Assembly: GCA_039807745.1 (NCBI GenBank)
Contig: JBDHRV010000069.1
Coordinates: forward strand, 1 to 18,174
DNA: 18,174 nt
Source: JAEUMW01 sp039807745
Lineage (GTDB): Bacteria; Pseudomonadota; Gammaproteobacteria; Burkholderiales; JAEUMW01
Direction of reading: 5' to 3'
Both the position numbers and the translations under genes were made by a program. The notes under the pieces are model-generated. The model made no database searches. It worked only from the letters and a program-made list of their open reading frames with translations, and was not told where the DNA came from. Numbering within the stretch: position 1 is the first letter of the stretch; the number at the start of each line of letters is the position of its first letter. Of the stretch, positions 1 through 7,368 are shown one piece after another.

Positions 1-1
1 G

Positions 2-190
2 CCCGTTTCACTCCCGCTCACCGGCCAGTACGGCGTCAAGGGAATGGCGCTGAGTCTGCCAGCGGTGGTGGGCCGCAGCGGCGCCGAAGATCTGCTCGAA
101 ATCCCGATGAACGATCAGGAGATCGACAGCTTCAGACAGTCGGCCGAGAAACTCAAGGCGCATCTGCGGGAACTCGGGTCGAAAACCTGA
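2..190 (+). CDS. L-lactate/malate dehydrogenase family, C-terminal 62 residues (5' end outside window)
   Basis: The open frame enters from the left edge and ends at TGA 188-190. Its tail has the C-terminal domain signature of NAD-dependent L-lactate/malate dehydrogenases: a Y-G-V-K stretch, then LSLPAVVGRSGAEDLLEIP, then a helix with F-R-Q-S-A-E-K-L-K. LSLP-x-VVGR-x-G resembles L-lactate dehydrogenases somewhat more than malate dehydrogenases, but the NAD-binding domain and the substrate-discriminating loop lie outside the window, so lactate versus malate cannot be settled. If it is an LDH it would regenerate NAD+ from pyruvate, which fits the fermentation genes that follow on the opposite strand; this is inference. 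The gene converges on the 480-9494 block. Confidence 0.75.
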   Translation, partial: PVSLPLTGQYGVKGMALSLPAVVGRSGAEDLLEIPMNDQEIDSFRQSAEKLKAHLRELGSKT

Positions 191-223
191 CTCGCTACCA
201 CAACTCTGGCGAGCGGGCAGGCG

Positions 224-427
224 ATGGCGATGCTGCCGAAGCTGCTCGCGGATCTGGCCGACCGCGACCCCTTCATCGAGTTGCTCACCTGCCTGCGCAG
301 CGATCCGCGCCTGCTCGGGCGCGAGGTGAGCGAACACGATCTCGGCGTGATCAAGGCGGTGAAGGAGGTACTGGGAGTGGATCGGCCGCGATTGGCAATG
401 GCCAGCAAGAAGTCACGCGGCACCTGA
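224..427 (+). CDS. Small hypothetical protein (67 aa) downstream of the dehydrogenase
   Basis: I do not recognise this protein. It has a sustained G/C preference at third codon positions, typical of real genes here, and a plausible soluble helical composition: a leucine-rich N-terminal helix with M-L-P-K-L-L-A-D-L, a central acidic/basic part, and a lysine-rich end with S-K-K-S-R. It starts 33 nt after the dehydrogenase stop, in the same frame and with no intervening stop, so it could be a separate co-transcribed small gene or the remnant of a longer tail. No strong Shine-Dalgarno precedes the ATG, and a second ATG lies two codons on at 230. It reads towards the DUF1269 gene on the other strand. 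Confidence 0.4.
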   Translation: MAMLPKLLADLADRDPFIELLTCLRSDPRLLGREVSEHDLGVIKAVKEVLGVDRPRLAMASKKSRGT

Positions 428-443
428 CCGCGCGCGAGCGCGG
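428..443. terminator. Possible bidirectional hairpin between convergent genes
   Basis: Perfect 6-bp inverted repeat CCGCGC / GCGCGG (428-433 and 438-443) with a GCGA tetraloop of GNRA type, directly after the stop of the 224-427 ORF and in the 52-nt gap before the convergent DUF1269 stop. No T-tract follows on either strand, so it is not a canonical intrinsic terminator; its position is the main support. Confidence 0.3.
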
Positions 444-479
444 TCTCGGCCACCGCTTAGAAACGGGAAGATCCTCCGA

Positions 480-986
480 TCAGGACTGCGGTTCGTCGGC
501 GGGTACCGAAGCGAGCGCGTCGCGCAGCACCTTCTCGCGGGTCTCATCGAGCGAGGTGTGAAGCACCGTGCCGCCGTGCTGCTTGATCTCGGCCAGCACC
601 TTGTCCGCGGTCATGTCCTGCACCAGCACGAAAAGCGCGGCATCGCCGGGTTTGAGGGAGCTTCCCAGATCCTTCATGAACTTGTCGTTGATGCCGACGT
701 CGGTAAGCGCTCCCGAGATCGCACCACCCGCCGCGCCCGCCACCACGCCCAGCAGCGGATTCAGGAAGATCAGGCCGATCAGGAGGCCCCAGAAGCTGCC
801 CCCGGCGGCTCCCGAGGCCGTGGTGTTGATGAGCTGATTCAGCTTGACCCGCCCTTTGTCGTCGCGGGTCGCGATGACGACATCGTTGAACTTGATGAGA
901 TAGCGCTTGGCGAGGTCGAAGACGACACTTCGCACTTCCTCCGCCTTTTGCTCCGACGGGTAGACGATGGCAACCAGAGTGGACAT
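480..986 (-). CDS. DUF1269 family membrane-associated protein (168 aa)
   Basis: The N-terminus MSTLVAIVYPSEQKAEEV, the following D-L-A-K-R-Y segment, and a central glycine/alanine-rich hydrophobic hairpin (about residues 58-95, G-A-A-G-G-S-F-W-G-L-L-I-G-L then G-V-V-A-G-A-A-G-G-A-I-S-G) match the DUF1269 family. It ends with a soluble alpha/beta part containing P-G-D-A-A-L-F-V-L-V and an H-G-G motif. The ATG at 986 is chosen over longer in-frame extensions because AAGGAG lies 9 nt upstream. The glycine-zipper-like segment suggests membrane association. The function of the family is not established; members are often reported near stress or low-oxygen genes. It is the last gene of the - strand block, 37 nt after the threonine dehydratase, so probably co-transcribed. 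Confidence 0.8.
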   Translation of the reverse strand: MSTLVAIVYPSEQKAEEVRSVVFDLAKRYLIKFNDVVIATRDDKGRVKLNQLINTTASGAAGGSFWGLLIGLIFLNPLLGVVAGAAGGAISGALTDVGINDKFMKDLGSSLKPGDAALFVLVQDMTADKVLAEIKQHGGTVLHTSLDETREKVLRDALASVPADEPQS

Positions 987-1023
987 GAACTGCTGCTCCT
1001 TGGGTTGAGGTGAAATTCCCGAA

Positions 1024-2253
1024 TCAATCGAACGCGAACGACCGCGCCTCGTAGCCCTTGGCGGCCATCGCCTGCAGCATCGCTTCGACCGCATCCGGAC
1101 CGCGCGTCTCGACCATGAGCTCGACCTCGGTCTCGCGGTACTCGGCCGAGGTGAAGGTGCGGCCGTGGCGGATGTCGAGGATGTTCGCCTGCTCGCCGGC
1201 CGCGATCGCGGCGAGCTCGGCAATGCTGCCGGGCCGGTCGGGCACGACGATGATGAGCTTCGCGAGCCGTCCTCCCTTGGCGAGGCCGCGCTGCAGCACC
1301 TTGGAGAGGAAGGTCGTATCGATGTTGCCGCCGCTTAGCACGCAGCAAACCTGCTTGCCCGCGATGCCGGAAATCTTGCCGCTCAGGCATGCCGCCACGG
1401 CGGTCGCGCCGGCGCCCTCCACGACGGTCTTCTCCGATTCGAGCAGGACGAGGATGCCATCGGCGATTTCCTCCTCGCTCACGGTGACGATCTCGTCGAC
1501 GTATTTCTGCACGATCGGGAAGGTGTGGCCACCGGGCCGGGCGACCGCGATGCCGTCGGCGATGGTCGTGCCCTTGACCGTGACGATCTTGCCGGCTTCC
1601 ACGCTCGCCTTCATGCTCGCGATGCCCTCGGCCTGCACGCCGACGATGCGCGCCTTGGGGTTGGTCGCCTTCAGCGCCACCGACATCCCGGCGATGATGC
1701 CGCCGCCGCCGATCGGTACCACGAACACTTCCAGCGCCGGGTTCTGCTCCAGGATCTCCAGGGCCACCGTTCCCGCGCCTGCGATCACCTTCGGGTCGTC
1801 GAACGCGTGCACGAACGTGTAGCCCTTCTCCTTCTGCAGCTCGGTGGCGCGTCCGAACGCGTCGTCGTAGCCGTTGCCGTGCAGCACCACCTCCGCACCG
1901 TGCTGCTTCGTGCCCTTGATCTTCGCGATGGGGGCCGTCTCCGGCATCACGATGGTGGCGTGGATGCCGTTCATCTTCGCCGCGAACGCGAGACCCTGGG
2001 CGTGGTTGCCGGCCGACGCCGCGATGACGCCCGCCTGCTTCTGCTTGTCGTTCAGGTTGAGGACCGCGTTCATCGCCCCGCGGTCCTTGTACGCCCCGGT
2101 GCGCTGCAGGTTCTCCATCTTGACGTGGAGCTCGCACCCGGCGAGGGTGCTCAAACCCGGCGAAGGCACGCAGGGCGACATTCCGATGTACTGGCTGATC
2201 GCGCTGCGCGCGGCCTTGACGTCGTCGAGTGTGACCGCAATTCCTGAGCTCAT
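1024..2253 (-). CDS. Threonine ammonia-lyase (threonine dehydratase), PLP-dependent, with C-terminal ACT domain
   Basis: Converts L-threonine to 2-oxobutyrate plus ammonia, and serine more slowly. Fold-type II PLP features are visible: the Schiff-base lysine in T-G-A-Y-K-D-R-G-A (K56), S-A-G-N-H-A-Q-G (80-87), the phosphate loop P-I-G-G-G-G-I-I-A-G-M (180-190), and L-S-G-G-N near 306-310. Residues from about 332 to the end form a single ACT domain (I-I-V-V-P-D-R-P-G-S-I). At 409 aa it matches the medium-length form with one ACT domain; E. coli TdcB (about 330 aa) lacks ACT and biosynthetic IlvA has two. I chose ATG 2253 because GGGAGGA lies just upstream; an in-frame ATG at 2274 would overlap the ridA stop as TAATG but has no good ribosome site. 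Position between ridA and DUF1269 argues for a catabolic role. Confidence 0.92.
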   Translation of the reverse strand: MSSGIAVTLDDVKAARSAISQYIGMSPCVPSPGLSTLAGCELHVKMENLQRTGAYKDRGAMNAVLNLNDKQKQAGVIAASAGNHAQGLAFAAKMNGIHATIVMPETAPIAKIKGTKQHGAEVVLHGNGYDDAFGRATELQKEKGYTFVHAFDDPKVIAGAGTVALEILEQNPALEVFVVPIGGGGIIAGMSVALKATNPKARIVGVQAEGIASMKASVEAGKIVTVKGTTIADGIAVARPGGHTFPIVQKYVDEIVTVSEEEIADGILVLLESEKTVVEGAGATAVAACLSGKISGIAGKQVCCVLSGGNIDTTFLSKVLQRGLAKGGRLAKLIIVVPDRPGSIAELAAIAAGEQANILDIRHGRTFTSAEYRETEVELMVETRGPDAVEAMLQAMAAKGYEARSFAFD

Positions 2254-2273
2254 CGCCTGTCCTCCCTTCTCCA

Positions 2274-2651
2274 TTAGTTCGCGAGCGCGATGCACTCGAT
2301 CTCGACCAGCACGTCGAGCGGCAGCCTTGCGACCTGCACGGTGGAGCGCGCCGGCGTGTGGCTGGCGAACGCGCGTTCGTAAACCGCGTTCATGACCTTG
2401 AAGTCTTCGAGATTCTGCAGGAACACGGTGGTCTTCAGCACCTTCGAAAGATCGCTCCCAGCGGCCTTCAGCACGGCGCCGAGATTCTTCAGCACCTGTT
2501 CGGTCTGCGCCTCGATGCCGCTTGCTTCCACCTTCATCGTGTTCGGATCGAGGGGGATCTGGCCCGAACAAAAGACCATTCCGCCCTGCTTGATTGCCTG
2601 GCAGTAGGGCCCGATTGCCTTCGGCGCGCCGTCGGTTGCAATGATGTCCAT
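2274..2651 (-). CDS. ridA: RidA (YjgF/YER057c/UK114) enamine/imine deaminase
   Basis: Hydrolyses the reactive 2-aminoacrylate and 2-aminocrotonate enamine/imine intermediates released by serine and threonine dehydratases, protecting PLP enzymes. At 125 aa it has family length. Motifs: A-I-G-P-Y-C-Q-A near residue 12 (usual serine replaced by cysteine), F-C-S-G-Q-I-P-L-D-P (27-36), the substrate-carboxylate arginine in A-R-S-T-V-Q-V-A-R-L-P (R102), and the conserved glutamate in V-E-I-E (E117), with the expected 15-residue spacing. The start at 2651 has AAGGAA upstream. It lies between the genes for the two dehydratases whose by-products it would detoxify, as tdcF does in the E. coli tdc operon. 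Confidence 0.95.
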   Translation of the reverse strand: MDIIATDGAPKAIGPYCQAIKQGGMVFCSGQIPLDPNTMKVEASGIEAQTEQVLKNLGAVLKAAGSDLSKVLKTTVFLQNLEDFKVMNAVYERAFASHTPARSTVQVARLPLDVLVEIECIALAN

Positions 2652-2685
2652 ACGATTGTTCCTTGTTCGGTTGAAGTGATTGTTC

Positions 2686-4059
2686 TCAACAGTCGACCCA
2701 CACCACCGCGAGTCCGCCCTGCGAGGTCTCCTTGTACTTGTCCGACATGTCCTTGCCCGTGAGGTAGAGCACTTCCACCACCTGGTCGAAGGTCGGCCGC
2801 GCCGGTTCCTCGCCGCGCAGCATCGTGAGTCGCACGGCGTTCACCGCCTTGTTCGCGGCGAGCGCGTTGCGTTTGATACAGGGCACTTGCACGAGGCCGG
2901 CGACCGGGTCACAGGTGAGACCGAGGTTGTGCTCGAGCGCCATCGCCCCGGCGTTCAGCACCTGATCCACCGTGCCACCCAGCACCTGACAGAGGCCGGT
3001 CGCCGCCATCAGGCTCGCCGAGCCGACCTCGCCCTGACAGCCCACTTCGGCGCCGGAGAACGACGCATTGATCTTGACCGGGATGGCACAGCCGGCGGAG
3101 GCGAGCAGGAAGTCGCAAATCTTTTCGTCGGTGACGTCCTGGCCGAACTTCTTGTACGCTTGCAGCACGGCGGGAACGATGCCCGAAGCGCCCATCGTCG
3201 GCGCCGTAACCACCTGACCGAGTGTGGCGTTCACTTCCATCACCGCCAGCGCGTAGGCATTGACGTGGTCCTGCAGTTCGAAGAGCTGGGCGCCCCACGG
3301 CACTACCTTGACCTTGTCCCAGATCTCCTTGGCGTGCCGCTTGAGTCCGAGCCCGGGGATTTCGCCCTCGGCTGCCAAGCCGATCTCGATGGACTTCTCC
3401 ATCACCGCGGCGATCTCCATGAGCCCGTTCCTGATCTCCGGCGTCGTGCGCCACGTGTGTTCGTTCTTGAAGACGAGCTCCGCGATCGACTTGCCTTCGC
3501 GCTTGCACAGCTCGGCGAGCTGCGCGCCGGTGGTGTAGGGGAAGGACTTCTTGACGTCGCCGACCGAATCCTTCGGGTTGAGCGATTCGCGCTCGCAGAT
3601 CACGAAGCCGCCGCCGATGGAGAAGTACAGCGCGCGCTTGATCTCCTTGCCGCTCTGGTCGAGCGCGACGAACGCGATGCCGTTCGGATGCGTCTCGAAG
3701 CTCTTGTCGCCGTACCACTTGATGTCCTGCGCGGGGTCGAACGGCACCATCTTCCTGCCGCCGAGATTCAGGGTCTTCTCGGTTTCGATGCGCTTCTGCT
3801 TCGCAGGGATTGCGCCGCTGTCGAGGGTCGCGGGCTCGTTGCCTTCCAGGCCGAGCATCGAAGCGAGATCGGTGAAGTGCCCCTTGCCGGTGAGCGACAT
3901 CGAGGCGTAGAGCTCGATCTGCGCCCGCGCCGTCTTCTCGAACAGCTGCTCGGCTTCGAGCTTTTTCAGGAAGCGCTGCGCGGCCACCATCGGGCCGAAG
4001 GTGTGCGAGCTCGATGGCCCGACGCCCACCTTGTAGATGTCGAACACGCTGATCGCCAC
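2686..4059 (-). CDS. sdaA: L-serine ammonia-lyase (dehydratase), single-chain [4Fe-4S] type
   Basis: Deaminates L-serine to pyruvate with an oxygen-sensitive [4Fe-4S] cluster. The N-terminal beta domain starts M-A-I-S-V-F-D-I-Y-K-V-G-V-G-P-S-S-S-H-T. The catalytic alpha domain carries the cluster cysteines in V-G-C-Q-G-E-V-G (C341), L-T-C-D-P-V-A-G (C383) and V-P-C-I-K-R-N-A (C394). The final residue is Cys457: in the Legionella enzyme the terminal cysteine reaches back and ligates the fourth iron as an intrinsic inhibitor, and the spacing here fits that. Length 457 aa is usual for SdaA/SdaB/TdcG. The start is GTG at 4059, preceded by a strong AGGAGG. Gap to ridA 34 nt, to pflA 48 nt. In this cluster it is the functional counterpart of tdcG. 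Confidence 0.96.
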   Translation of the reverse strand: MAISVFDIYKVGVGPSSSHTFGPMVAAQRFLKKLEAEQLFEKTARAQIELYASMSLTGKGHFTDLASMLGLEGNEPATLDSGAIPAKQKRIETEKTLNLGGRKMVPFDPAQDIKWYGDKSFETHPNGIAFVALDQSGKEIKRALYFSIGGGFVICERESLNPKDSVGDVKKSFPYTTGAQLAELCKREGKSIAELVFKNEHTWRTTPEIRNGLMEIAAVMEKSIEIGLAAEGEIPGLGLKRHAKEIWDKVKVVPWGAQLFELQDHVNAYALAVMEVNATLGQVVTAPTMGASGIVPAVLQAYKKFGQDVTDEKICDFLLASAGCAIPVKINASFSGAEVGCQGEVGSASLMAATGLCQVLGGTVDQVLNAGAMALEHNLGLTCDPVAGLVQVPCIKRNALAANKAVNAVRLTMLRGEEPARPTFDQVVEVLYLTGKDMSDKYKETSQGGLAVVWVDC

Positions 4060-4107
4060 GAGACTCCTCCTGTTGTTGGTATGGGGGTAGCGTTGCGAAG
4101 GGCGGGA

Positions 4108-4971
4108 CTAGTACACCGTCAGCCCCCTGCTGCGGAACTGGCCGCGCACGCGCTCGGCGAGCTCGGGCGTCGGCGGTTCGGTCTCCGCGAGCGGGTAATC
4201 GACGCCGAGCTTCTTCCACTTGTCCTTGCCCATCTGGTGGAAGCGCAGGATCTCGACGCGCTGCAGCGTCTTCAATCCGGCACAGATGTCGGCCACCCGC
4301 TCGACGTTGTCGTAAGCGTCGGTCAGGTTCGGCACCAGGACGAAGCGCACCCACATGGGACGGCCGAGATCCGACAGCCGCCGCGCGTAGTCGAGCGTGG
4401 GCTGCAGCGGCTGGCCGGTGACCCGCTGGTAGGTCTCCTCGTCGCCCGACTTGATGTCGAGCAGATTGAGATCGATGTCCATGAGATCGGCGTCCGACAG
4501 CTTCTCCCCGAGGCGCCCCGCAGTGTCGAGACACGTGTGGATGCCACGTGCCTTGGCGCGGCGGAAGATGCCGGTGGTGTAGGCGTGCTGCAGTACCGGT
4601 TCGCCGCCCGAGATGGTGAGCCCGCCCTTGGAAATCTTGAGCACCTTCTCGTACTTCGCGATCTCCTTCCACATGCGCTTCAACGGCACCGGGCGGCCGT
4701 TCTTCTTGTGCCAGGTATCGGGGTTGTGACAGTACTGGCAGCGCAGCAGGCAGCCGGTCAGGAACAGCACGAAGCGGATACCCGGACCGTCGACGGTGCT
4801 GCCGACCTCGATCGAATGGACGTGGCCGACGAGATCGTCGGTCGCAGCGGCGGCCTCGTCGGCGTCGCTCGCATAGATCGCGCGATACGACTCGTGGGTC
4901 TTGTTCTCCTTCGTGCCGTCGCGCGTGACCTCCAGCGCGTAACGGCTGCCGACGAGGGGTTTGCTTGCCAC
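4108..4971 (-). CDS. pflA: Pyruvate formate-lyase activating enzyme (radical SAM), with N-terminal extension
   Basis: Uses S-adenosylmethionine and a [4Fe-4S] cluster to place the glycyl radical on PFL. The radical-SAM triad is C-L-L-R-C-Q-Y-C (C74, C78, C81), after V-H-S-I-E-V-G-S-T-V-D-G-P-G-I-R-F (51-67), with the SAM-binding G-G-E-P (122-125) and a later L-L-D-I-K motif. The protein is 287 aa, about 40 longer than E. coli PflA (246 aa); the excess is an N-terminal segment of about 48 residues, rich in alanine and acidic residues, before the H-S-I-E motif. No in-frame ATG, GTG or TTG occurs inside that segment, so GTG 4971 is the only conventional start, although its ribosome site (GAGAGG) is modest. 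It lies 13 nt after pflB, the usual pflB-pflA order. Confidence 0.94.
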   Translation of the reverse strand: MASKPLVGSRYALEVTRDGTKENKTHESYRAIYASDADEAAAATDDLVGHVHSIEVGSTVDGPGIRFVLFLTGCLLRCQYCHNPDTWHKKNGRPVPLKRMWKEIAKYEKVLKISKGGLTISGGEPVLQHAYTTGIFRRAKARGIHTCLDTAGRLGEKLSDADLMDIDLNLLDIKSGDEETYQRVTGQPLQPTLDYARRLSDLGRPMWVRFVLVPNLTDAYDNVERVADICAGLKTLQRVEILRFHQMGKDKWKKLGVDYPLAETEPPTPELAERVRGQFRSRGLTVY

Positions 4972-4984
4972 GGTGCGACGCCTC

Positions 4985-7240
4985 TCAAGCCTGACCGTGG
5001 AACGTGCGGTTCAGCACGTCGAGCTGCTGCTCCTTCGTGAGCTTGACGAAGTTGACCGCGTAGCCCGAGACGCGAACGGTGAGCTGCGGATACTTGTCCG
5101 GGTTCTCCATCGCGTCCTTGAGCGTGTCGCGGTTCAGCACGTTCAGGTTCGAATGGAACCCGTTCGAGCTGAAGTACGCATCGAGCCCGCCGACCGCGCG
5201 CGTGATGCGCTCCTCATCCGTGCCGAGCGAGGTCGGAACGACGGAAAGCGTGAGCGAGATGCCGTCCTCGGCGTCGTCGTAGGGCAGCTTCGCCACCGAC
5301 AGCATCGCCGCCATCCAGCCGCTCGTGTCGGCGCCGTTGGAGGGGTTTGCGCCAGGAGCGAAAGGTTGCCCGGCGCGGCGGCCGTCCGGTGTGTTGCCGG
5401 TCTGCTTGCCGTACACGACGTTCGAGGTGATGGTGAGCACCGACTGCGTGTGCGTCGCCCCGCGATAGGTCTCGTAGTTGCGGATCTTGTTCATCATCCG
5501 CGTCACCAGCATCTGCGCGATGCTGTCGGCGCGATCGTCGTTGTTGCCGTATTTCGGAAACTCGCCCTCGACCTCGTAGTCGATGATGAGGCCGGTATCG
5601 TCGCGGATCGGCTTCACCTTCGCGTGCTTCATCGCCGACAGGCTGTCGGCGGTGTGCGAAAGCCCGGCGATGCCGCAGGCGAGGGTGCGCAGGATGTCGC
5701 GGTCGTGCAGCGCCATCAGCACCGCCTCGTAGCAGTACTTGTCGTGCATGTAATGGATGACGTTGAGCGCGTTCACGTAGACCTTCGCCAGCCACTCCAT
5801 CATGGTGTCGAAGCGTTCCATGACCTCATCGTAGTCGAGCACGTCGCCCGTAATCGGCGCCAGCATCGGCCCGATCTGTTCGCCGGACTGCTCGTCGCGG
5901 CCGCCGTTGATCGCGTAGAGCAGTGTCTTCGGCAGATTCACGCGCGCGCCGAAGAACTGCATCTGCTTGCCGACCCGCATGCCCGAGACGCAGCACGCGA
6001 TCGCGGCGTCGTCGCCGTACTTGGGCCGCATCATGTCGTCGGACATGTACTGGATCGAGCTCGTGTCGATCGAGCACTTGGCGGCGAAGCGCTTGAAGCC
6101 GTCGGGCAGCCGCGGCGACCAGCCGACGGTGAGATTGGGCTCGGGCGCCGGCCCCAGGTTGTAGAGCGTGTTGAGGATGCGGAAGCTCGTCTTGGTCACC
6201 AGCGTGCGGCCATCCTCGCCCATGCCGCCGATGAACTCCGTGACCCAGGTGGGATCGCCGGAGAAGAGCTGGTTGTACTCCGGCGTGCGCAGGAAGCGCA
6301 CGATGCGGAACTTGATGACGAGATCGTCGATCAGCTCCTGTGCCTGCGATTCCGTGAGCGAGCCCTCGCGCAGGTCGCGCTCCAGGTAGATGTCGAGGAA
6401 CGACGAGACGCGCCCTACCGACATGGCCGCGCCGTTCTGTTCCTTGATCGCGGCGAGATACGCGAAGTAGGTCCACTGCACCGCTTCACGAGCGTCCGCC
6501 GCCGGCCGCGACACGTCGTAGCCGTAGCTTTGCGCCATCTGCCCGATCTGCTTGAGCGACCTGATCTGCTCGGCGAGCTCCTCGCGCAGGCGGATCACGT
6601 CCTCCGTCGAGTGCCGGTCGTCCAGTTCCGCGCGCTCGGCCTGTTTGGCTTCGATCAGGGCATCGAGACCATACAGCGCCAGGCGCCGGTAGTCGCCGAT
6701 GATGCGGCCGCGCCCGTAGGCGTCGGGCAGCCCGGTGAGGATATGCGAGCTGCGCGCCTTGCGGATGTCCGAGGTGTACGCGTCGAAGACGCCGTCGTTG
6801 TGCGTCTTGCAATATTTCGTGTAGACCTTCCTGATCTCGGGGTCGGGCTCGTAGCCGTACGCCTTCAGGCTCGCTTCGACTACGCGCCAGCCGCCCTTGG
6901 GCATGATCGCGCGCTTGAGCGGCGCATCGGTCTGCACGCCGACGATGAGCTCGAGATCGCGGTCGATGTAGCCGGGCCCGTGCGCGATGATGGTGGAAGG
7001 CTCCTGCGAGACGTCGAGCACGCCCTTCTTGGTTTCCTCGGCGAGCATCGGCAGCAGCTTTTCCCAGACCTTGCGCGTGCGCTCGGTCGGCCCGGCGAGG
7101 AAGCTGCGGTCGCCCTCGTACGGCGTGTAGTTGCGCTGGATGAAGTCGCGCAGGTTGATGCGCGACTGCCACGGACCCGGCTCGAAGTCGCGCCAGGGGT
7201 TGTTACGGGACTCTTCCGCTTCCTTCGGGATGGCTGCCAT
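4985..7240 (-). CDS. pflB: Formate C-acetyltransferase (pyruvate formate-lyase), glycyl-radical enzyme
   Basis: Cleaves pyruvate with CoA to acetyl-CoA and formate under anoxia; TdcE-type members also take 2-oxobutyrate to propionyl-CoA. At 751 aa it is close to E. coli PflB (760). Catalytic cysteines are adjacent in I-A-C-C-V-S-G-M-R-V-G (C416, C417), and the glycyl-radical loop is V-R-V-S-G-Y-A (G726) 25 residues from the C-terminus. Conserved pocket residues appear as T-W-V-T-E-F (W332) and F-G-A-R-V-N (R433). I chose ATG 7240, 7 nt after GGAG; ATG 7246 two codons earlier sits almost on that GGAG and is less likely, and the open frame to 7351 has no support. Neighbouring serine and threonine dehydratases make both pyruvate and 2-oxobutyrate plausible substrates; sequence alone does not separate PflB from TdcE. 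Confidence 0.97.
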   Translation of the reverse strand: MAAIPKEAEESRNNPWRDFEPGPWQSRINLRDFIQRNYTPYEGDRSFLAGPTERTRKVWEKLLPMLAEETKKGVLDVSQEPSTIIAHGPGYIDRDLELIVGVQTDAPLKRAIMPKGGWRVVEASLKAYGYEPDPEIRKVYTKYCKTHNDGVFDAYTSDIRKARSSHILTGLPDAYGRGRIIGDYRRLALYGLDALIEAKQAERAELDDRHSTEDVIRLREELAEQIRSLKQIGQMAQSYGYDVSRPAADAREAVQWTYFAYLAAIKEQNGAAMSVGRVSSFLDIYLERDLREGSLTESQAQELIDDLVIKFRIVRFLRTPEYNQLFSGDPTWVTEFIGGMGEDGRTLVTKTSFRILNTLYNLGPAPEPNLTVGWSPRLPDGFKRFAAKCSIDTSSIQYMSDDMMRPKYGDDAAIACCVSGMRVGKQMQFFGARVNLPKTLLYAINGGRDEQSGEQIGPMLAPITGDVLDYDEVMERFDTMMEWLAKVYVNALNVIHYMHDKYCYEAVLMALHDRDILRTLACGIAGLSHTADSLSAMKHAKVKPIRDDTGLIIDYEVEGEFPKYGNNDDRADSIAQMLVTRMMNKIRNYETYRGATHTQSVLTITSNVVYGKQTGNTPDGRRAGQPFAPGANPSNGADTSGWMAAMLSVAKLPYDDAEDGISLTLSVVPTSLGTDEERITRAVGGLDAYFSSNGFHSNLNVLNRDTLKDAMENPDKYPQLTVRVSGYAVNFVKLTKEQQLDVLNRTFHGQA

Positions 7241-7304
7241 GGACATTCTCCGCACTGCAGGGTTGAAGGTTTTCTTTGTTCTCGTATCCGCCTGACTTGA
7301 ACGC

Positions 7305-7344
7305 CCGGGCACGGCGGATTCGCCAGGGCGGGGCGGTTGCCCGG
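7305..7344 (-). terminator. Inverted repeat in the ackA-pflB gap
   Basis: In the 122-nt gap between ackA and pflB, CCGGGCA (7305-7311) and TGCCCGG (7338-7344) form a perfect 7-bp stem enclosing a further GGCG/CGCC mini-hairpin with GATT loop (7313-7324). No T-tract follows on the - strand. It may attenuate read-through from ackA or mark an mRNA processing point, giving pflB its own expression level. Function is inferred from position only. Confidence 0.3.
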
Positions 7345-7346
7345 AC

Positions 7347-7366
7347 CGCACGGTGTGGATCGTGCG
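7347..7366 (-). terminator. Hairpin directly after the ackA stop codon
   Basis: Perfect 6-bp inverted repeat CGCACG / CGTGCG (7347-7352 and 7361-7366) with an 8-nt loop, 2 nt downstream of the ackA TAA on the - strand. There is no poly-T, so at most it is a weak or factor-assisted terminator or 3'-end stabiliser. Confidence 0.35.
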
Positions 7367-7368
7367 CC

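Noticed and set aside
2680..5040. Long + strand open frame (786 aa) opposite sdaA and pflA
   Set aside because: Arginine/histidine/leucine-rich translation with no recognisable domain, mirroring the codon bias of the real genes on the other strand; a shadow of high-GC coding sequence.
4961..7300. Long + strand open frame (779 aa) opposite pflB
   Set aside because: Exactly antisense to a fully conserved pyruvate formate-lyase and of low-complexity R/V/H/L composition, so a shadow frame.
7241..7351. Upstream extension of pflB to 7351
   Set aside because: Residues before M-A-A-I-P do not resemble PFL, no ribosome site exists, and the segment overlaps the inverted repeats after ackA.
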